Shown one piece after another: positions 29,540 through 44,000 of a stretch of DNA of 64,000 nt. A program made the translations under genes and the position numbers. The DNA lies in NCBI RefSeq assembly GCF_963259705.1, contig NC_081847.1, positions 90,574,046 to 90,638,045 of the forward strand, read 5' to 3'. How positions within the stretch are numbered: the stretch's first letter is position 1; every line of letters begins with the position of its first letter. Below the pieces are notes generated by a model that saw only the letters and a list, made by a program, of their open reading frames with translations, was not told where the DNA came from and searched no databases. This stretch comes from Myotis daubentonii (lineage: Eukaryota; Chordata; Mammalia; Chiroptera; Vespertilionidae).

Positions 29540-32015
29540 TACTTAATAAAATAGCTTTCTAAGTTGATTAACATTTGAAATGAAGATAAAATAGGTTTAT
29601 AAAGTTAAATCCAACATGAAGCATTATCAGCATGTGGTAGCTTTCTCCTATCCACTTTTTAAGTGCAAAATAATAGATTATCTCCTACACATCTTGCAGA
29701 GTGAGTTATGAGAATTAAATGTTATCATGTTTGCCTCTAGACAAAATTTTAATTAAACACACAAGTAGGAGAAAACCACTTTTAATTGAAAAATAAAACA
29801 ATACATCTCAAATAAAACTCTGTTTAACAACATAAACGGTAATTTGTTGAAGAAATCGCTTCCCTAGGTGATAGTGTGGAATTTCGGTATGAGTATCAAT
29901 ACAACTTCCCTCCTTTATCCTGACTCAGTTATAAGCATATTAAAAATAAGAACCTTTTCAGGAATTTAAACTGAAAATCTGTAAAGCTTATCCTTATTTC
30001 TAATCCACTGGACAAGTGGGGAGATTTTAAACAAACATTTCCATACTGAAGAGTTCCCAGATAATAGCAAATACAGTCAATATTTCCTTTATGAAAAAGT
30101 TTATATAAAAGACACACGAGACTATTAGTGATATTGAACTAATCCACAAAATTTCAAAACACAATTTCATCAAGATGATCTCTACTACAACTTTCCTTTC
30201 AAGCTCCCACATCCCAAAATAGTTTAACTTGACATACTGGGAAGTATTAAATTTTGAAAGAAAGTACTAACTTTATTGCTTTAAGTTAGAAAAAAATCTA
30301 TGGTCAAGTCTCTTATTAAAGAGTTAACAGCTATTCTTACAATTACACTCATGTAACTGCAGAAAAAATGTTCAAGCACGTGGTAAGCATCACTCTTTTG
30401 AATGACAAAGGCATTAGTTCATTGAGATGCATGGCTTTTGGTGACTGTTACTACCCATAAAGTCATCACTGTTTGACTGAGAAAGGCTTTTTACAAAAAT
30501 CCACTTCCAAAATTAACATTTTTATTAAATCAAGTTTTAAAAAAATGTTCACTGTAGAAAAGTCAACAAGGGTTTTAACAAAACCAAAATATCCCTTTTT
30601 ATACAATGTATGTATATATTAGCAACGACTTCAGAAATTTTATATTCTTTTAAAGAAAGCATAAACAATGTACATTAGTATGGAATGTCAGCTAACCCAC
30701 TCTTCATCGTTTCCTCTGTGATTTGGGCCTTCTAGTACAAGTTCTCTTATGATTCTCATTAGTGAATACCAAGAACAAACAAACCCAGTCTGACCAACAA
30801 GCAGTGAAACAGAGCAGCTGGGAAATGTGTCACCACTTCAGTCGTGCATTATCGTTGAGCACAGAGAGCACCATATGGACAGGTCATTGAGTGTGTGTAT
30901 AAACTCAATTTTTAAGGTGTAACAGCAGCCAACTAGACCACTTAGCATTTGGCTGTTACCTTTTAAAAGTGTGGTGATATACAAAATGTTAATCAAATCA
31001 AGTAAACACTTAAATCCCATATTGCTTATCTACTTTTAAATCTGAATAGAAATCCTGTATATAACCTGCATGCATGTGTGTATTATACATATACATCTTT
31101 AGCTCTGCTTGAATTTCTCAACTGAGATGGAGCCAAACTTCTCACTTAAATATATATGTAGAACATACAAGTGAATCACCAACTGAAAGTTTCTAATAAA
31201 AGTTTCATCTTAGCTAATGAGAAACACTAGCTATTGAAAAATTCTGAAGCTAAAGAGCTGTAAATTCAACTTAATATACATTAGGCTTATAAATTAGTCA
31301 GCCAAACAAACAAGATTTGAAATTAGCAACTGCCCGCCAAAGAAATAAATTTTCCTCGATAGTTCCTTCTAATAGCAAAAAAAAAAGAGAGAGAGAAGGA
31401 AATATCCTTACATTAAGCTTTTACTTTTTAAACAGTTAAAATTATTAAAGAAATCTCACTAGTCTTCAAAAATACTAAATGTTATATAAATACCATGTTC
31501 TTAGAGTTGAATTCTTCAGCTAGAATCTGTATTAAAATTTTTTCCTTTGGATTGTTTCATTAGCACTTCAAGTCTCCGTCTGCAACTCTGATAACTGGCT
31601 CAGATTTGTTAGGTTCGTATCAACCACATGTTTCTGCATTTGCTACTGTGTTGCCTGTGTTCAATAGCATCCCTAGGAGAAACCGCACCAAATTTCAAAA
31701 GCAACATAAAGAAAAATTCAAGAATGTGTAATATGAAAAAGATAACGTACAACAAGAATTCCCTTTTCGCCATTACATTAGTGAAATATAATCCTTTCAA
31801 TGCTTTTAAAGATAATGTCCTAACATTTATTTTTAACTTTTCAAGAGAACAAAATTTTCAGATGGCCCACCTTTATTTTTCAATTTAAAAACTAAAACAA
31901 TAGACTGAATTACTTTTATTAATATACACATCAAGTTATTGAAATGGTGAATGCATTAGTTTTCTCCTTAAAGATGGCACTTGCAGGTACAAAGATGCTC
32001 AGATGTCTGTAGCCT
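29540..32015 (-). other. RNF138: Probable RNF138 3' UTR and flank (SINE-free)
   Basis: About 2.5 kb downstream of the RNF138 stop. It is AT-rich and free of Ves, Helitron and hAT copies, in contrast to the rest of the window. Several minus-strand AATAAA signals occur (TTTATT on the plus strand near 30269, 30520 and 31872). Long 3' UTRs resist insertions, so this is likely the transcript end; the exact polyadenylation site cannot be fixed. Confidence 0.5.
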
Positions 32016-32084
32016 TCAGATGTTTACTTGAAAAGATTCTTCAACAGCAGTTTGATATTGGGTTTCCTCATCTAGCTGAAGATC
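32016..32084 (-). CDS. RNF138: RNF138 exon 7: UIM and stop
   Basis: Codes DLQLDEETQYQTAVEESFQVNI and TGA. The acidic DEE then A-x3-S pattern is a ubiquitin-interacting motif, used for recruitment to damaged chromatin. The acceptor is a T-rich TTTTTTAG. Confidence 0.96.
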   Translation of the reverse strand, partial: DLQLDEETQYQTAVEESFQVNI

Positions 32085-35000
32085 CTAAAAAACAATAACA
32101 TTAACATATCAATAGAAAACTATATTCCACTATTCAATACTTTGCCCAATATATTACACATCCTGACACACACTACACATAGTTGAAAAAGTTTATGTTA
32201 CAACATATATCCTTTTCAATAAATGAACTATTATAGTTAAATAACAGTTTCTTAACCATCACATGAAGCTAAAAACTATAGCTCACTCAATCTTATACTA
32301 CTGATCCTTAACTTTAACAATTCTGTTTGCTATCAATTATGTCTATGGGTTTGCTTTAGAATAGGCTCCCACTGACAATCTCAAGTAATTAAAATGACAT
32401 ATTTTTCTGTGGCAAGGTAAAACCACCTGCCAAATTGATCAAAAGTGGTTCACCAAATATGTTTTTGTTTTTCCAAGTACACAGATCTCCAGACATAGTA
32501 ACCTTTCTTACAATGCGAATTTAAGAATAATCTACAATCCAAAATAATAAAAGCATAATATGCTAATTAGACTGGATGTCCCTCTGGACGAAGCCGGGGT
32601 TGCAAGGGAAGCCCGGGTCCTGGGTGCCAGAGGGAGGCTGGTGCCAGCAGCTGGGGAAAGGAAGGCCTTCTCTTGCACAAATTTTGTGCATCCAGCCTCT
32701 AGTTACTTCATAAAAATGCTAAAATTGTAAGAGCACACCTAAATTTTACATACGTTTGAACTGTTATTTTGAAATAGTATGATTAAAAATGCCAATTCCA
32801 CAAAATAAACATTTATCAAGAATAACTATAATTTTGCCCTGGCCGGTATGGCTCAGTTGGAGTGTCATCCTGTACACCAAAAGGTTGCAGGTTCGATGCT
32901 CAGTTTGGGGTGTGAACGGGAGAAAACCATCAATGTTTCTTTCTCACATCAATGTTTATCTCTCTCTCTCCCTTCCTCTCTCTCTCAAAATCAATTTTTT
33001 AAAAAAAGAGTAATAGTCATTGTCAGAATTGCACATGCCTGCATTTACCTACACTTGAAAACAAGTACAGTATCAGCTATTCTCTGTTGGAATTAATGTT
33101 AAATTAGATAAAGTTTTAATTCACTGAAGTGAATAAAATGTAATCTCACAATAAATAAAACAAAGACCACATCTAATTTTTTAAAAATCATGATGACACC
33201 TTTGGGAGGCAGAAATTAACCCCATGCTTTGCTTTGGGGATCCATTTTTACATTATGAAACTTCCCTCATTCTCCCTGTAAAAGCAGTCAACTAAGGCCA
33301 AAATGTACAACTTAACTGGCTTTACTTGATAACTAAGCCCCCCCCATCTCAGAAATGTGTCTCGCATGCTGGATATATCTATCATAATGGGATTCACACA
33401 CACTCACACTCATGAAAAAGACACCCTCCTTCGTCCGGTATATCCTTTTACTTCTCTAGCAAGTACCTAGACAGTTTCATCTAACCCACTGTGTTCATCT
33501 GAGGTTTTGCTCTTCCTCTGTTAATTATGTCTCTAGTACAGGAGGTGGACAGTATATTAAACTTTTCACCACTTCCACAAACCAAAATTCACCTAAATTA
33601 TAAAAACAACAGAACTTGCTCTGTAACCATCCAATATGATACAACGGTTTGCCTCAAAACTCAAGTCTACATTGAGAAAGTCAATTTAACTTTAATACTT
33701 AAACAGTATTTTCTTAATCTCGCAGAATTCACTTACCACAAATTCTCCATAATCAAACTGATGTCTTTGATTTAGATGACTAACGAAATTTCTAGTAATC
33801 TGGCTAGGATCTCCCCAAGGAAGAGACACACAAATAGGACATGTCTATGAGAAACAATGTTTTAAATAAAAAACAATAAAAATAAAATGTTATAATTATT
33901 GAAGGCATTAAAACACAGGCTTATATAACTGAAAACACCTACATGAAAAGCATTTCTATAAGCCAAATTCCATGACTAGATCATTTGTCTACCAAATTAC
34001 CTTAAATATAAACTACACGAACACAACACAATGCAAAGAGGATCTTATACATTCTATTACTTAAATCCCCAATTACACAACTGTTCCAAGAGACACACCA
34101 CATCCAGCCTTTAGCAATATTAATTGTAATGGCAATTATCATTAACCAGTATGTAAACTCACTTGAGCCACACAATAACTGTTATATAATTATTATAAGC
34201 TTTATTTCACTTATAAGTAAAATGAAAGGGTAGTAAACTTTAAATTGTATTCTTAAGGTTTTAAATGAAGTACATCTTAAAAAATGAATGGATTACTGAA
34301 ATGAAATAAAAAAGAACTTTAGTAATTGAACTCTAGCCAAGTCTATGCTATATTGAACATAACGTAGAAACAAATAAAAATTTGGTAATGCAATACAAAA
34401 CAAAATCTCTTAAATAGGAGGTTTTTCCTAGAGACAGCTTTGGCACTTCTATTTGTTTATTTAACAGTAACTGACCCTGCTAAGTCTCCCTTAGTACTAG
34501 GAGAGAGCTTATGGACAGCCTCAATAGTTAACTGAGGCATAGTTTTTCACATTTTTGTTCTAGTACATCCACTAAAACTGCTTAGAAATATCTACAATCC
34601 TTATTTTATTTATAACATTTCCTTCTATATCAAAATGTACAACTGAAAGGGAAGTATCTCTTCTAGCTCAAGTTTCTCCTGCTTCACCCACAACTGAAGT
34701 CACTTACCTGTGGAACTCATGTTCCAAATGAGGAGTTGTAGGGTTACTAACACACGATGTTGAAATCCTGCACTCTATCTCCTTCACTCACCAAAAAGGT
34801 CTCTCCACTTTCTTACCCTCAAGATGGTATAAAAAGGATATATATGCACCAAAAAGAAAGTATGATTCCTTTCTTTCCTGGCTGTATGAATTCACATACT
34901 CGAGTCTGCAAGGATCCACACTGAGAACACCTAGTGGCTTTATTCTCACATGTAGTTTTCACCTGTAGCAGACCCACCTGACCAGGCTGAGCTGACTGCA

Positions 35001-38000
35001 TCCGGCACAGACCAAGAAACCGAGCAGCCCCAACAGAGCTGGGTCTTGCCCCCTCGGTAGTGAGTTCCCAGTTCACTCTCATTACTTCCCTCTTCTCTAG
35101 GCCCGTGGTCGGCAAACTGCGGCTCTTTGGCCCCTTGAGTGTGGCTCTTCCTAAGCCTTAGGAGTACCCTAATTAAGTTAATAACAATGTACCTACCTAT
35201 CTAGTTTAAGTTTAAAAAATTTGGCTCTCAAAAGAAATTTCAAGCCAAAACTGGTTTGGCTCAGTGGATAGAGCGTCGGCCTGTGGACTGAAAGGTCCCA
35301 GGTTCGATTCCAGCCAAGGGCATGTACCTGGGTTGCGGGCACATCCCCAGTAGGGGATGTGCAGGAGGCAGCTGATCGATGTTTCTCTCTCATTGATGTT
35401 TCTAACTCTCTATCTCTCTCCCTTCCTCTCTGTAAAACATCAATAAAATATATTAAAAAAAAAAAAAAAAGAAATTTCAATCGCTGTACTGTTGATATTT
35501 GGCTCTGCTGACTAATGAGTTTGCCGACCACTGCTCTAGATAGACTATTCTCCTATGTAACACTCACAATAAGCATCTCTCTTTTATAAGTTACTGAAAT
35601 CTCATTTTGCTTCAAACCTTTCATCTTTTGTTGACAAAAATCTACCTTATTGATAATGCCCCTTCCAAATTTAAAACTACCTTCCCTGTTGTTCACACGA
35701 AGTGAAATAAACGAACAGCATACTTTAAGCAGCAGGCTGTCTTAAACATATGTACTTACCACAGGAACTATTTGAAATAGGTGATGACTGTTACAGTGAT
35801 CCAGTAAACGCTGTCTGGTAAAATTTGATTCTTGACACAAGGGACACTTAAAGGTGGGATGCCCAGAACTATAAAACAATTTTAAATGAAGTATAAATTT
35901 GAAATCACAAACCAAAACACAGAAATAATGCTCTCCTGTTCTTAAGTCAATTACTTACGTTTCTTTTTTTTTAAGTTATAATAGACTATTCAAAGATTCT
36001 CTAATTTTGAAAAATAAATGTTTTCGATAAATAATCTGCAACAGATGTTCCCAATCTCAGTTTACAGTATAGTTAATGTCTCAGTAAATTTTTTTATGGT
36101 GCCTCTAAGCCAAAATAAAAACAAACATAGCTGTTCCATGTACTGAGTAGTTAGGTCCAAAAATTTAATTTAGTCGTTCGTGTGAGGCCAACAGATGCCA
36201 CTGAATGTACCCTGAAAAGTTTAATATCCTGTGGTGGCAGCCCTATTTGGAAGCCCCTATCTAGGAACTTAATTTTGAAAAGACTTTCATCAATATCTTT
36301 CATCTATCACAGCCTCTGGGAATCTAAATACAAAATTCCTAGGAAAAAGTGAAAATCGAAAAAGCACTAATTACCAGAATGATCAGTATTTCAAAGAACT
36401 TATATGCATATATGCATAACCCATGGATACAGACAATAGTGTGATGAAGGCCTGGGGTGGGGTGGGGTGGGTTGTGGGGAGAAGGGGTCAATGGTGAATA
36501 AAAGGGGACATCTAATACTTTCAACAATAAAAAATAAATAAACATGATAGACCAAAAAAAAAGAAAGAAAAGCATCCTTTCATGAAAAAAAAAAAGCACA
36601 ACATTTTGAGGATGGTGATTCACTGGTTGTAATGCCTCTGAGTTTCAACAAGGGACGGTTCAATATTGACAACCTGCCTACACTATGCATGGAAGAGACA
36701 TCATCACTGTGGAGGAAGAGAGCTAGACTCTTCGAATTTAATGTGATCCGTAAAATCAGCAACTGCATCATTTATTTCTAAACTACTAAGTTCTAGCATA
36801 ATATCTGGTGATTTAACGGAATAAAAATTTTTTAATTTAAAAAGCTATTATTTAATAAAGTAGCAGTATTTTCAAAAGCTTACCTTGTATTCTCTTGATA
36901 CGTTTCTATGTTATCAGATGTAGATGTTTCACTCCTATTACTTAAGAAGCAAAGGGGGTAAAGTTAATACCTCAAGCAATAACGCACATTATAGATTCAT
37001 TAACTTGAACTGCTAATGAAGAAGGCTAGTCCATATTTGTTGTAAAAGCCTGAACTTCAAATAGTTCTGAACAACAAAAAGGAGGGCATTAATTACTTTT
37101 CAAATAAATTCTGATAAGACAGTTTATTGTGCCTTTATGTCCTTCAAAATTAATTTATGCAGCTACCAAAGTATAGAGAATATAGAATTTGGCATAATTA
37201 CCTTAAATCTACAGCATGATAACATTTCCCCAGGTCCTTTAGACTTTAAAATTATGACTACCTCCACCTCTATCCAGGTTAGTAAGTATCTGAATGCTGG
37301 GATAGACTCAAAAATTCATAAACGTTCTGATTTGTAACTGGATATGGTTTAAGGTTGTGGCCTCCAAAGTAGAGTAGGTTTAAGAAAATATCTCAGTGCT
37401 CATTTTCCAAAAAGAAACTAGGCTCTCGAACATTTAATACATAGAATTACCTGACACCCTCATTCAGACCCCATGCTTGAGACATGTGTCATATGCAGTA
37501 TTAGAGAAGCCCTGAGGGAAGCGTGGGCATTCCATACAGGGACACTACAGAATTCATCAATGAGGTCAATTTTATAAAAACAAGGCCTTTCAATAGGAGA
37601 CATGTTGAAATAGAAACGAGTTAGCTAGTGAACAAAAAACTGTACCACACAGGTTTAAGGGTTGTTCAACTTAAAAGCTGGCTCTTCATTTTCCTTTTAT
37701 AGGAAGACAAGCAGCACAGCCAGTCCTCTCTACCCAAGAATTCTGCACCCACAGATTCAACCAACCATGGATTAAAAATATTCGGGGGGGGGGGGGGAAT
37801 CTCGGGAAGTTCTGAAAAGCAAAACTTGAATTTCCCACACACCGATCGGCTGCCTCCTACAGCCCCTTACCAGGGATTGAGCCCTCAACTCAGGGCATGT
37901 GCCCGACTGGGAGTCAAACGGTGACCTCCTCATTCATGGGACACTCACCGGCCGGACTACCATAGCAGTTTTAACTGAAGAGTAGGGAAAAGCCCGACTG

Positions 38001-41000
38001 CAGTAGAGCAATTAAATGTAAAAAAATTAGCAACATGTGAAATGAATTGCTACTAAAAATAGAATCTGAAGAGACTCTGCTTGGCATACTGTCCCCTGGG
38101 GCCTTTCTATAATAGTGCCTATATTGCCTTTCTTTACACAATGTGTGTGTGCTTGCTACTGAGTTTTTAAAAATTAAACACTTCACTGTTACAGATACAC
38201 ACAGGGGTGGTAATACTAGAAAGAAAAGGGAGTGACCCAAAAAAGAGGACAGTGGTCACCTCTGGGCATATGGGACTCAGATGGTCATGGGTTCAAAAGG
38301 AGATTGTAAGGTGGTAAAAAATGTTTAATTTCTTTTGACCTGGGTTTGTGGATAACTAGGTATTTATCACTATTTTTTAAAACACACAGGCATTTTGGCC
38401 ATTCTTCTATATGAAATACATTTTCTAAAATGTCTAATGTACAGAAATATGAGACAATATGATACAAATCAAGCCAAATGCTAGTTTTTTAAAAATTGAG
38501 ACAAAATAGAAATAAGAATTTACTTGTATCAGGTCTCACTTTACATGACATTTAATTGTCAGAGTAGAAATCTCAAACAACTCTATTTATTAGGTAGCAT
38601 ACAAGAAGATTCCAGTTTGTACACTACTGAAAGGAATTTTTTTCTAGTTTTTAAATTTCAGCTGCAAAATAGCCTTCAACTCTCAAGTCTATTTTTTATC
38701 CAAAAAAGTGTCAATTTTCCTAAAATGATTTTTAAATAACATAAGCTTAAGTATATCATATCTAATGCATAGAAATCTGAGACAATAAGATACAAATCAA
38801 GCCAAACCTTAGTTTTTAAAAAATTGAGACTATGAACATAAACTGATAAACAAAAATAGAATCAGAGACATAGAAACATTGAACAGACTGTACAACCTAC
38901 AGGAAGGGGGTGAGGGGGCTAGAGAGCACCCCAAGGACTTATATGCATGCATATGAGCATAACCAATGGACACAGACAGTAGGGGGGTGAGGGCATGTGC
39001 TGGGGGGTGGGAGCGACCAGGGAGAGGTCAATGAGGGGAAAAGGAGACTCATGTAATACTTTAAACAATAAAGAATTTAAGTTAAAAATAAAATAAAATA
39101 AAAATAAAATAAAAATTGAGACTAAAATAGAACGAAGAACTTACTAGTACCAGATCTCACCAGATCAGCTGATCTACCAGATGTAATCTTTCATGTATCA
39201 AACTTCTGAATACACAAATGATATAGTTCTCATATCATTTTACTTTAAACAGACACACAAACAAAACAAACCTGATCATATAATTCCCAAAACAATTTCA
39301 ATAAAAAATTCTCTTTTTAAGAATAAATATTGCTTACCTGTTCCCTACTGAATCTTGAGAGATCTGAAAGTTTGGAATGATAGCAGAAACACCATATTCA
39401 TCTTGATACTTCTTACAAGATTTGTAATGATGTCTCATGCGATAGAATTTAATCTGTAAATTATTAAAATTTAATGTGACTTTTATTTAAAATAGAACTC
39501 ACCAAGATTTGAGATATTGTCAAAAGAGAAAAAAAGATAAAACTAGATAACTAAATACCCCATTTAAACAAGAGGTTCTATTTAAGTACATCGTTTAATT
39601 CTCAATTGTTTCTGTCCATTAGGTGTGAAACAATGGAGAAGAGTCCATCAGTCTGTAAACTCACTGCAAAAAATATCTATCTAATAGGGTAATATGCAAA
39701 TTGGTCAGGATGCTGTCACAGTAACGACTGATCAGCAGGCTGTGTGCGCAGGAGGTGCGAGTGGGCGGGGACTTGCAGCGTCAGGGACAGGGGTGGGGAC
39801 TTGCAGCGTCGGGATGCCGGCTGCCGCTTGCCCTGGGCCGGCCCCGGGCTCAGGCAAGCTGCCAATGGTCGCTGCCACTGCAAGGGCCCAAGGCTCAGGC
39901 AATGATGGCTGGGCGAGGCTCAGGCAAGCCGCAGTGGCTGCGAAGACCCGAGGCTCAGGCAGCCTCACAGGTGGCAGTGGCAGCAACAGAGGCGTGATGG
40001 GGGCATCGCCTTCCTCTGATCTCCTACAGAGGGAGGCCAGAGGCAGCAGCAGCCAGGGAGTGATGGGGGCGGTGCCTTTCCCTGATCAGCCAGTCGCCTC
40101 TGGCAGAGACAGGACATCCCTGAGGGCTCCTGGACTGTGAGAAGGGGCAGGCCGAGTTGAGGGACCACTCCCTCCCCCCCAGTGTACAAATTTCGTGCAC
40201 TGGGCCTCTAGTTAAAAAATAACTTTACACTTAAAACAATACTACTAATAAAAGATAAATGAAAGTACTACGAGGTTGGCTCAGGGTACTGGGCATTGCT
40301 TTATTCTTTACTGCAACTCAGCAGAGTTAGAAAGCACTTTAAAAAAATTACGTTTCTCAATTAACACTTTTTTCAGTTTCTCAGTGAGGAACAGAGCCAA
40401 AAATCTCTCAGGTGTATTTTCCAGGTTTATTTCATTGCCCTGTCAGTTAAGACCTTCCTCAAAGAGACGGAAACACAGACTGACTTGTGTGAATGCATGA
40501 AATAGCAACTGGTTTTACTCACTGACTGCATTAGCTATTTGAAAAAGTTGCTGCAATAACTTCATAGGATATGGCTTCACCATTTCACTCCCTCTCCAAA
40601 TGATAGAACAATAAAATCCCAATTGGAGAATTAATGCCAGTTATTTGTCAATACCTGACATTCCCACTTGTTCCAAAAAACTTAGGCAAAGTCTTCTGCC
40701 AGATATTTTGTGATTTCTTATATAAAACACATAAATACACAAGTAAAGTGGGCTGCTAATGATTTCTTTAACTACCTAAATCCATCAGGCCATTTCTATG
40801 TGCAAAATTGCAATAATGCCCTAGCTGGTTTGGCTCAGTAGATAGAGCATCGGCCTGCGGACTAAAGGGTCCCGGGTTCAATTCCAATCAAGGGCATGTG
40901 CCCAGGTTGCAGGCCTGATCGATCCCCAGTGGGGGGTGCACAGGAGGAAGCCGATCAATGATTCTTTCTCTTAATTGATGTTTCTATCTCTCTTTCCCTC

Positions 41001-44000
41001 CCCCATCAGAAAAAACTATTTAATGGTTGAATTTGTACCAGAATGGAGTTTAAAGGACTTAAATGCCAATTTGCTCATTTAATTCATTTAGTAAATAATA
41101 AATGAGTAATTACTTTGAGAAAAAGAAACCATGATAAAAATTATGGCAAAGTCAGATTGTATCTTTCAGTCTCTGTTCTCTATAAGTTTATAATCTACTA
41201 AAGGCCCGGTGCATGAATTCGTGCACCAGCGGGGTCCCTCAGCCTGGCCTGCGAGATCAGGCCGAAACCAGCTCTTCAACATCCCCTGAGGGGTCCCAGA
41301 TTGTGAGAGGGCACAGGCCAAGCCGAGGGATCCCACCGGTGCACAATCAGGGCCGGGGAGGGACGCAGGAGTTTGGCCAGCCAGGCAGGGACCGCAGGAG
41401 GGCTCCAGGGTGTGTCCAGCCTGTCTCACTCAGTCCCACTTGGCCAAACCCCAGCAGCAAGCTAACCTACTGGTCAGAGTGTCTGCCCCGCGGTAGTCAG
41501 TGCACATCATAGCGACTGGTCGACCGGTCAACTGTCTGCCCCCTGGTGGTCAGTGCACATCATAGCAACTGGTTGACCGGTTGATTGTCCCCTGGTGATT
41601 AGTGCACATCATAGTGACCGGTTGAGTGGCCTTAGCATATCATTAGCATATTATACTCTGAATAGTAGCCCTGCACACGAATCCATGTGCCAGTAGCTCG
41701 CCAGTAGCTCATTGCCACCCTCCAGTAGCTCTCCACCCACTGCCCCACCCTCCTGTAGCTTTCCCCACCCCCTCTCCCCGCCCCCCCTCATAACTTGCTG
41801 CCCCACTCTCCTGCTGATCCATGATCCAGTCATTACGCGGTTGGTCATTACACATCACGGCGTAACGACCATTTGAATATTACATCTTTATTATATAGGA
41901 CTGGTTGAACAGATGACTGGACACTTAGCTTATTAGGCTTTTATTACATAGAATAGCCATCACTCTTTTTTTTTTTTTTTTTTTTTGCATTTTCACCCCA
42001 ATTCCCAATCTAAATGACTTCTTCCCTTCAAAACAATACCCATCAAGAATATTCAGACAGGAACTTCAGGACAGAAACTTGACTTGCAAGAGCTATTTCA
42101 CACTTACTGTACCTGTTTTGCACAACATCTGCAGCTACCAGATAACTTCCTCATGATATTTTCAAGGTCTAAGGCCCGTTCAGGACATGCTCTTTCTCTT
42201 CTAGTCACATTTCCACGACAGAGCGGACAATGTATTCCACTTTCTCGCATTGCAGTCAGGAAACATTTTCTACAAAAACTAAACCAAACAGTTGTGACAT
42301 GTTAACTACAGAAAAAGCAGTCTTTTCATTGCTATAATTAAACACAAACAAGCACTTACAGATATGCATTCGTGCTAAATAAGTGAGGCAATACACATGT
42401 ACATAAATCTCAGAATTTTAAAAACTGTATGTGTATTTCTCAGAGTGTAATACTAATCACTGGGCTTCATGGGAATATAAAAGAAACTACAATCAAGTCT
42501 GCTTTATAATTTTTTTAACATAATACATGAAAAATAAACATTATATCATTTAGTAGCTCTGTGATCTCACACTGCCTTCCTTGCCCTTATAAAAATGAAA
42601 GAATGGACCATATCCGCTTTTGTCTCAAGTTGATGTATATCAAGATGTTGTTCCACGGGATATGAACAGGTCTACTACAGAACAGCACACAAATTGATCT
42701 GGAAAATTATAGGATAAACAAAGTTAATAAGGTATCTTTTTTTTTTTTTAATCCTTACCTGAGGATATTTTTCCATTGACTTTTAGAGAGAGTGGAAGGG
42801 AGGGGGAGAGACAGAGAGAGAGAGACACACACACACACATTTGATTCATTGCCTCCCTCAGACACCCTGACCAGGGCAGGGGATAGAGCCTGCAACCAAG
42901 AATCAAACCTGGGACCCTTCAGTACACAGGCCAACACTCTTATCCACTGAGCCAAACCAAAACCAGCTACGGCAATAAGATATCTTCTGCTAAGAAAAAT
43001 ATAAGTGTTGCCCAAACTTATGTGGTCAGGAAATATAAAAATTTCCCACAACAGTGTGCAATGGAATATAACTTGAAAAATATTTAAGAACCCTTCCAGC
43101 TCTAACTGTCTATAACCAACATTACACTAACTGAAACCAAATTACTAAAATTTTAATTTCTTCTCCCTTAACACAATGAAATACCAAATTTGATCAATTT
43201 GCTTTTAGAAAAACCAGGTAAAACATTGCCATCTATATCTGAATCCATCTATATCTCAACCCCCTATAAATTCAAGTATACCAATTTTCCTCAACTATAC
43301 TAAATTTGAGAGGTAATAGTATAATAACAGATTACAGAATCTGAGTTTCCTAACTGTAGCATTGAACAAGTCACTTTTCCCCTCTAAAATCAATTTCCTA
43401 TCATAAAATAAAAAATTATCTATACTTGATAGGGTTGTTCAGAGGATTAAAGAAAGTAATGCAGTAAAATGCTTATCACAGTGTTTTTGATATTTAGGAA
43501 AGTGCTCAATAAATAGTAGCTAATACCTTTAAAGTAGTATTAGAAGTGACTACCAATTATTAAGACATTAAAAATATTCACCAAAGCCGAAACTGGTTTG
43601 GCTCAGTGGATAGAGCATCGGCCTGCGGACTGAAGGGTCCCAGGTTCGATTCCGGTCAAGGGCATGTACCTGGGTTGCGGGCATATCCCCAGTAGGAGAT
43701 GTGCAGGAGGCAGCTGATTGATGTTTCTAACTCTCTATCTCTCTCCCTTCCTCTCTGTAAAAAATCAATAAAATATATTTAAAAGAAAAAAAAAATATTC
43801 ACCAAAACCAGGAGTAATAAATAAAATAAAAACCCACAGAGTAATACTGAGATACCATTTTCCAGTTATCAAACTAAAAACTAGTTTAAAAAATAACAGT
43901 GTTAGAGTGCTCCACATACTTGGATAGCAATTTGTCAATCCTTGAAGAAAGGTGTCCCAAAAGTCTGAGTGCCATTTTAAGCTTTAATAACTTCAAATGT

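Noticed and set aside
37785..37958. Separate new repeat next to the poly-G
   Set aside because: It reads as the eroded head half of a Ves SINE.
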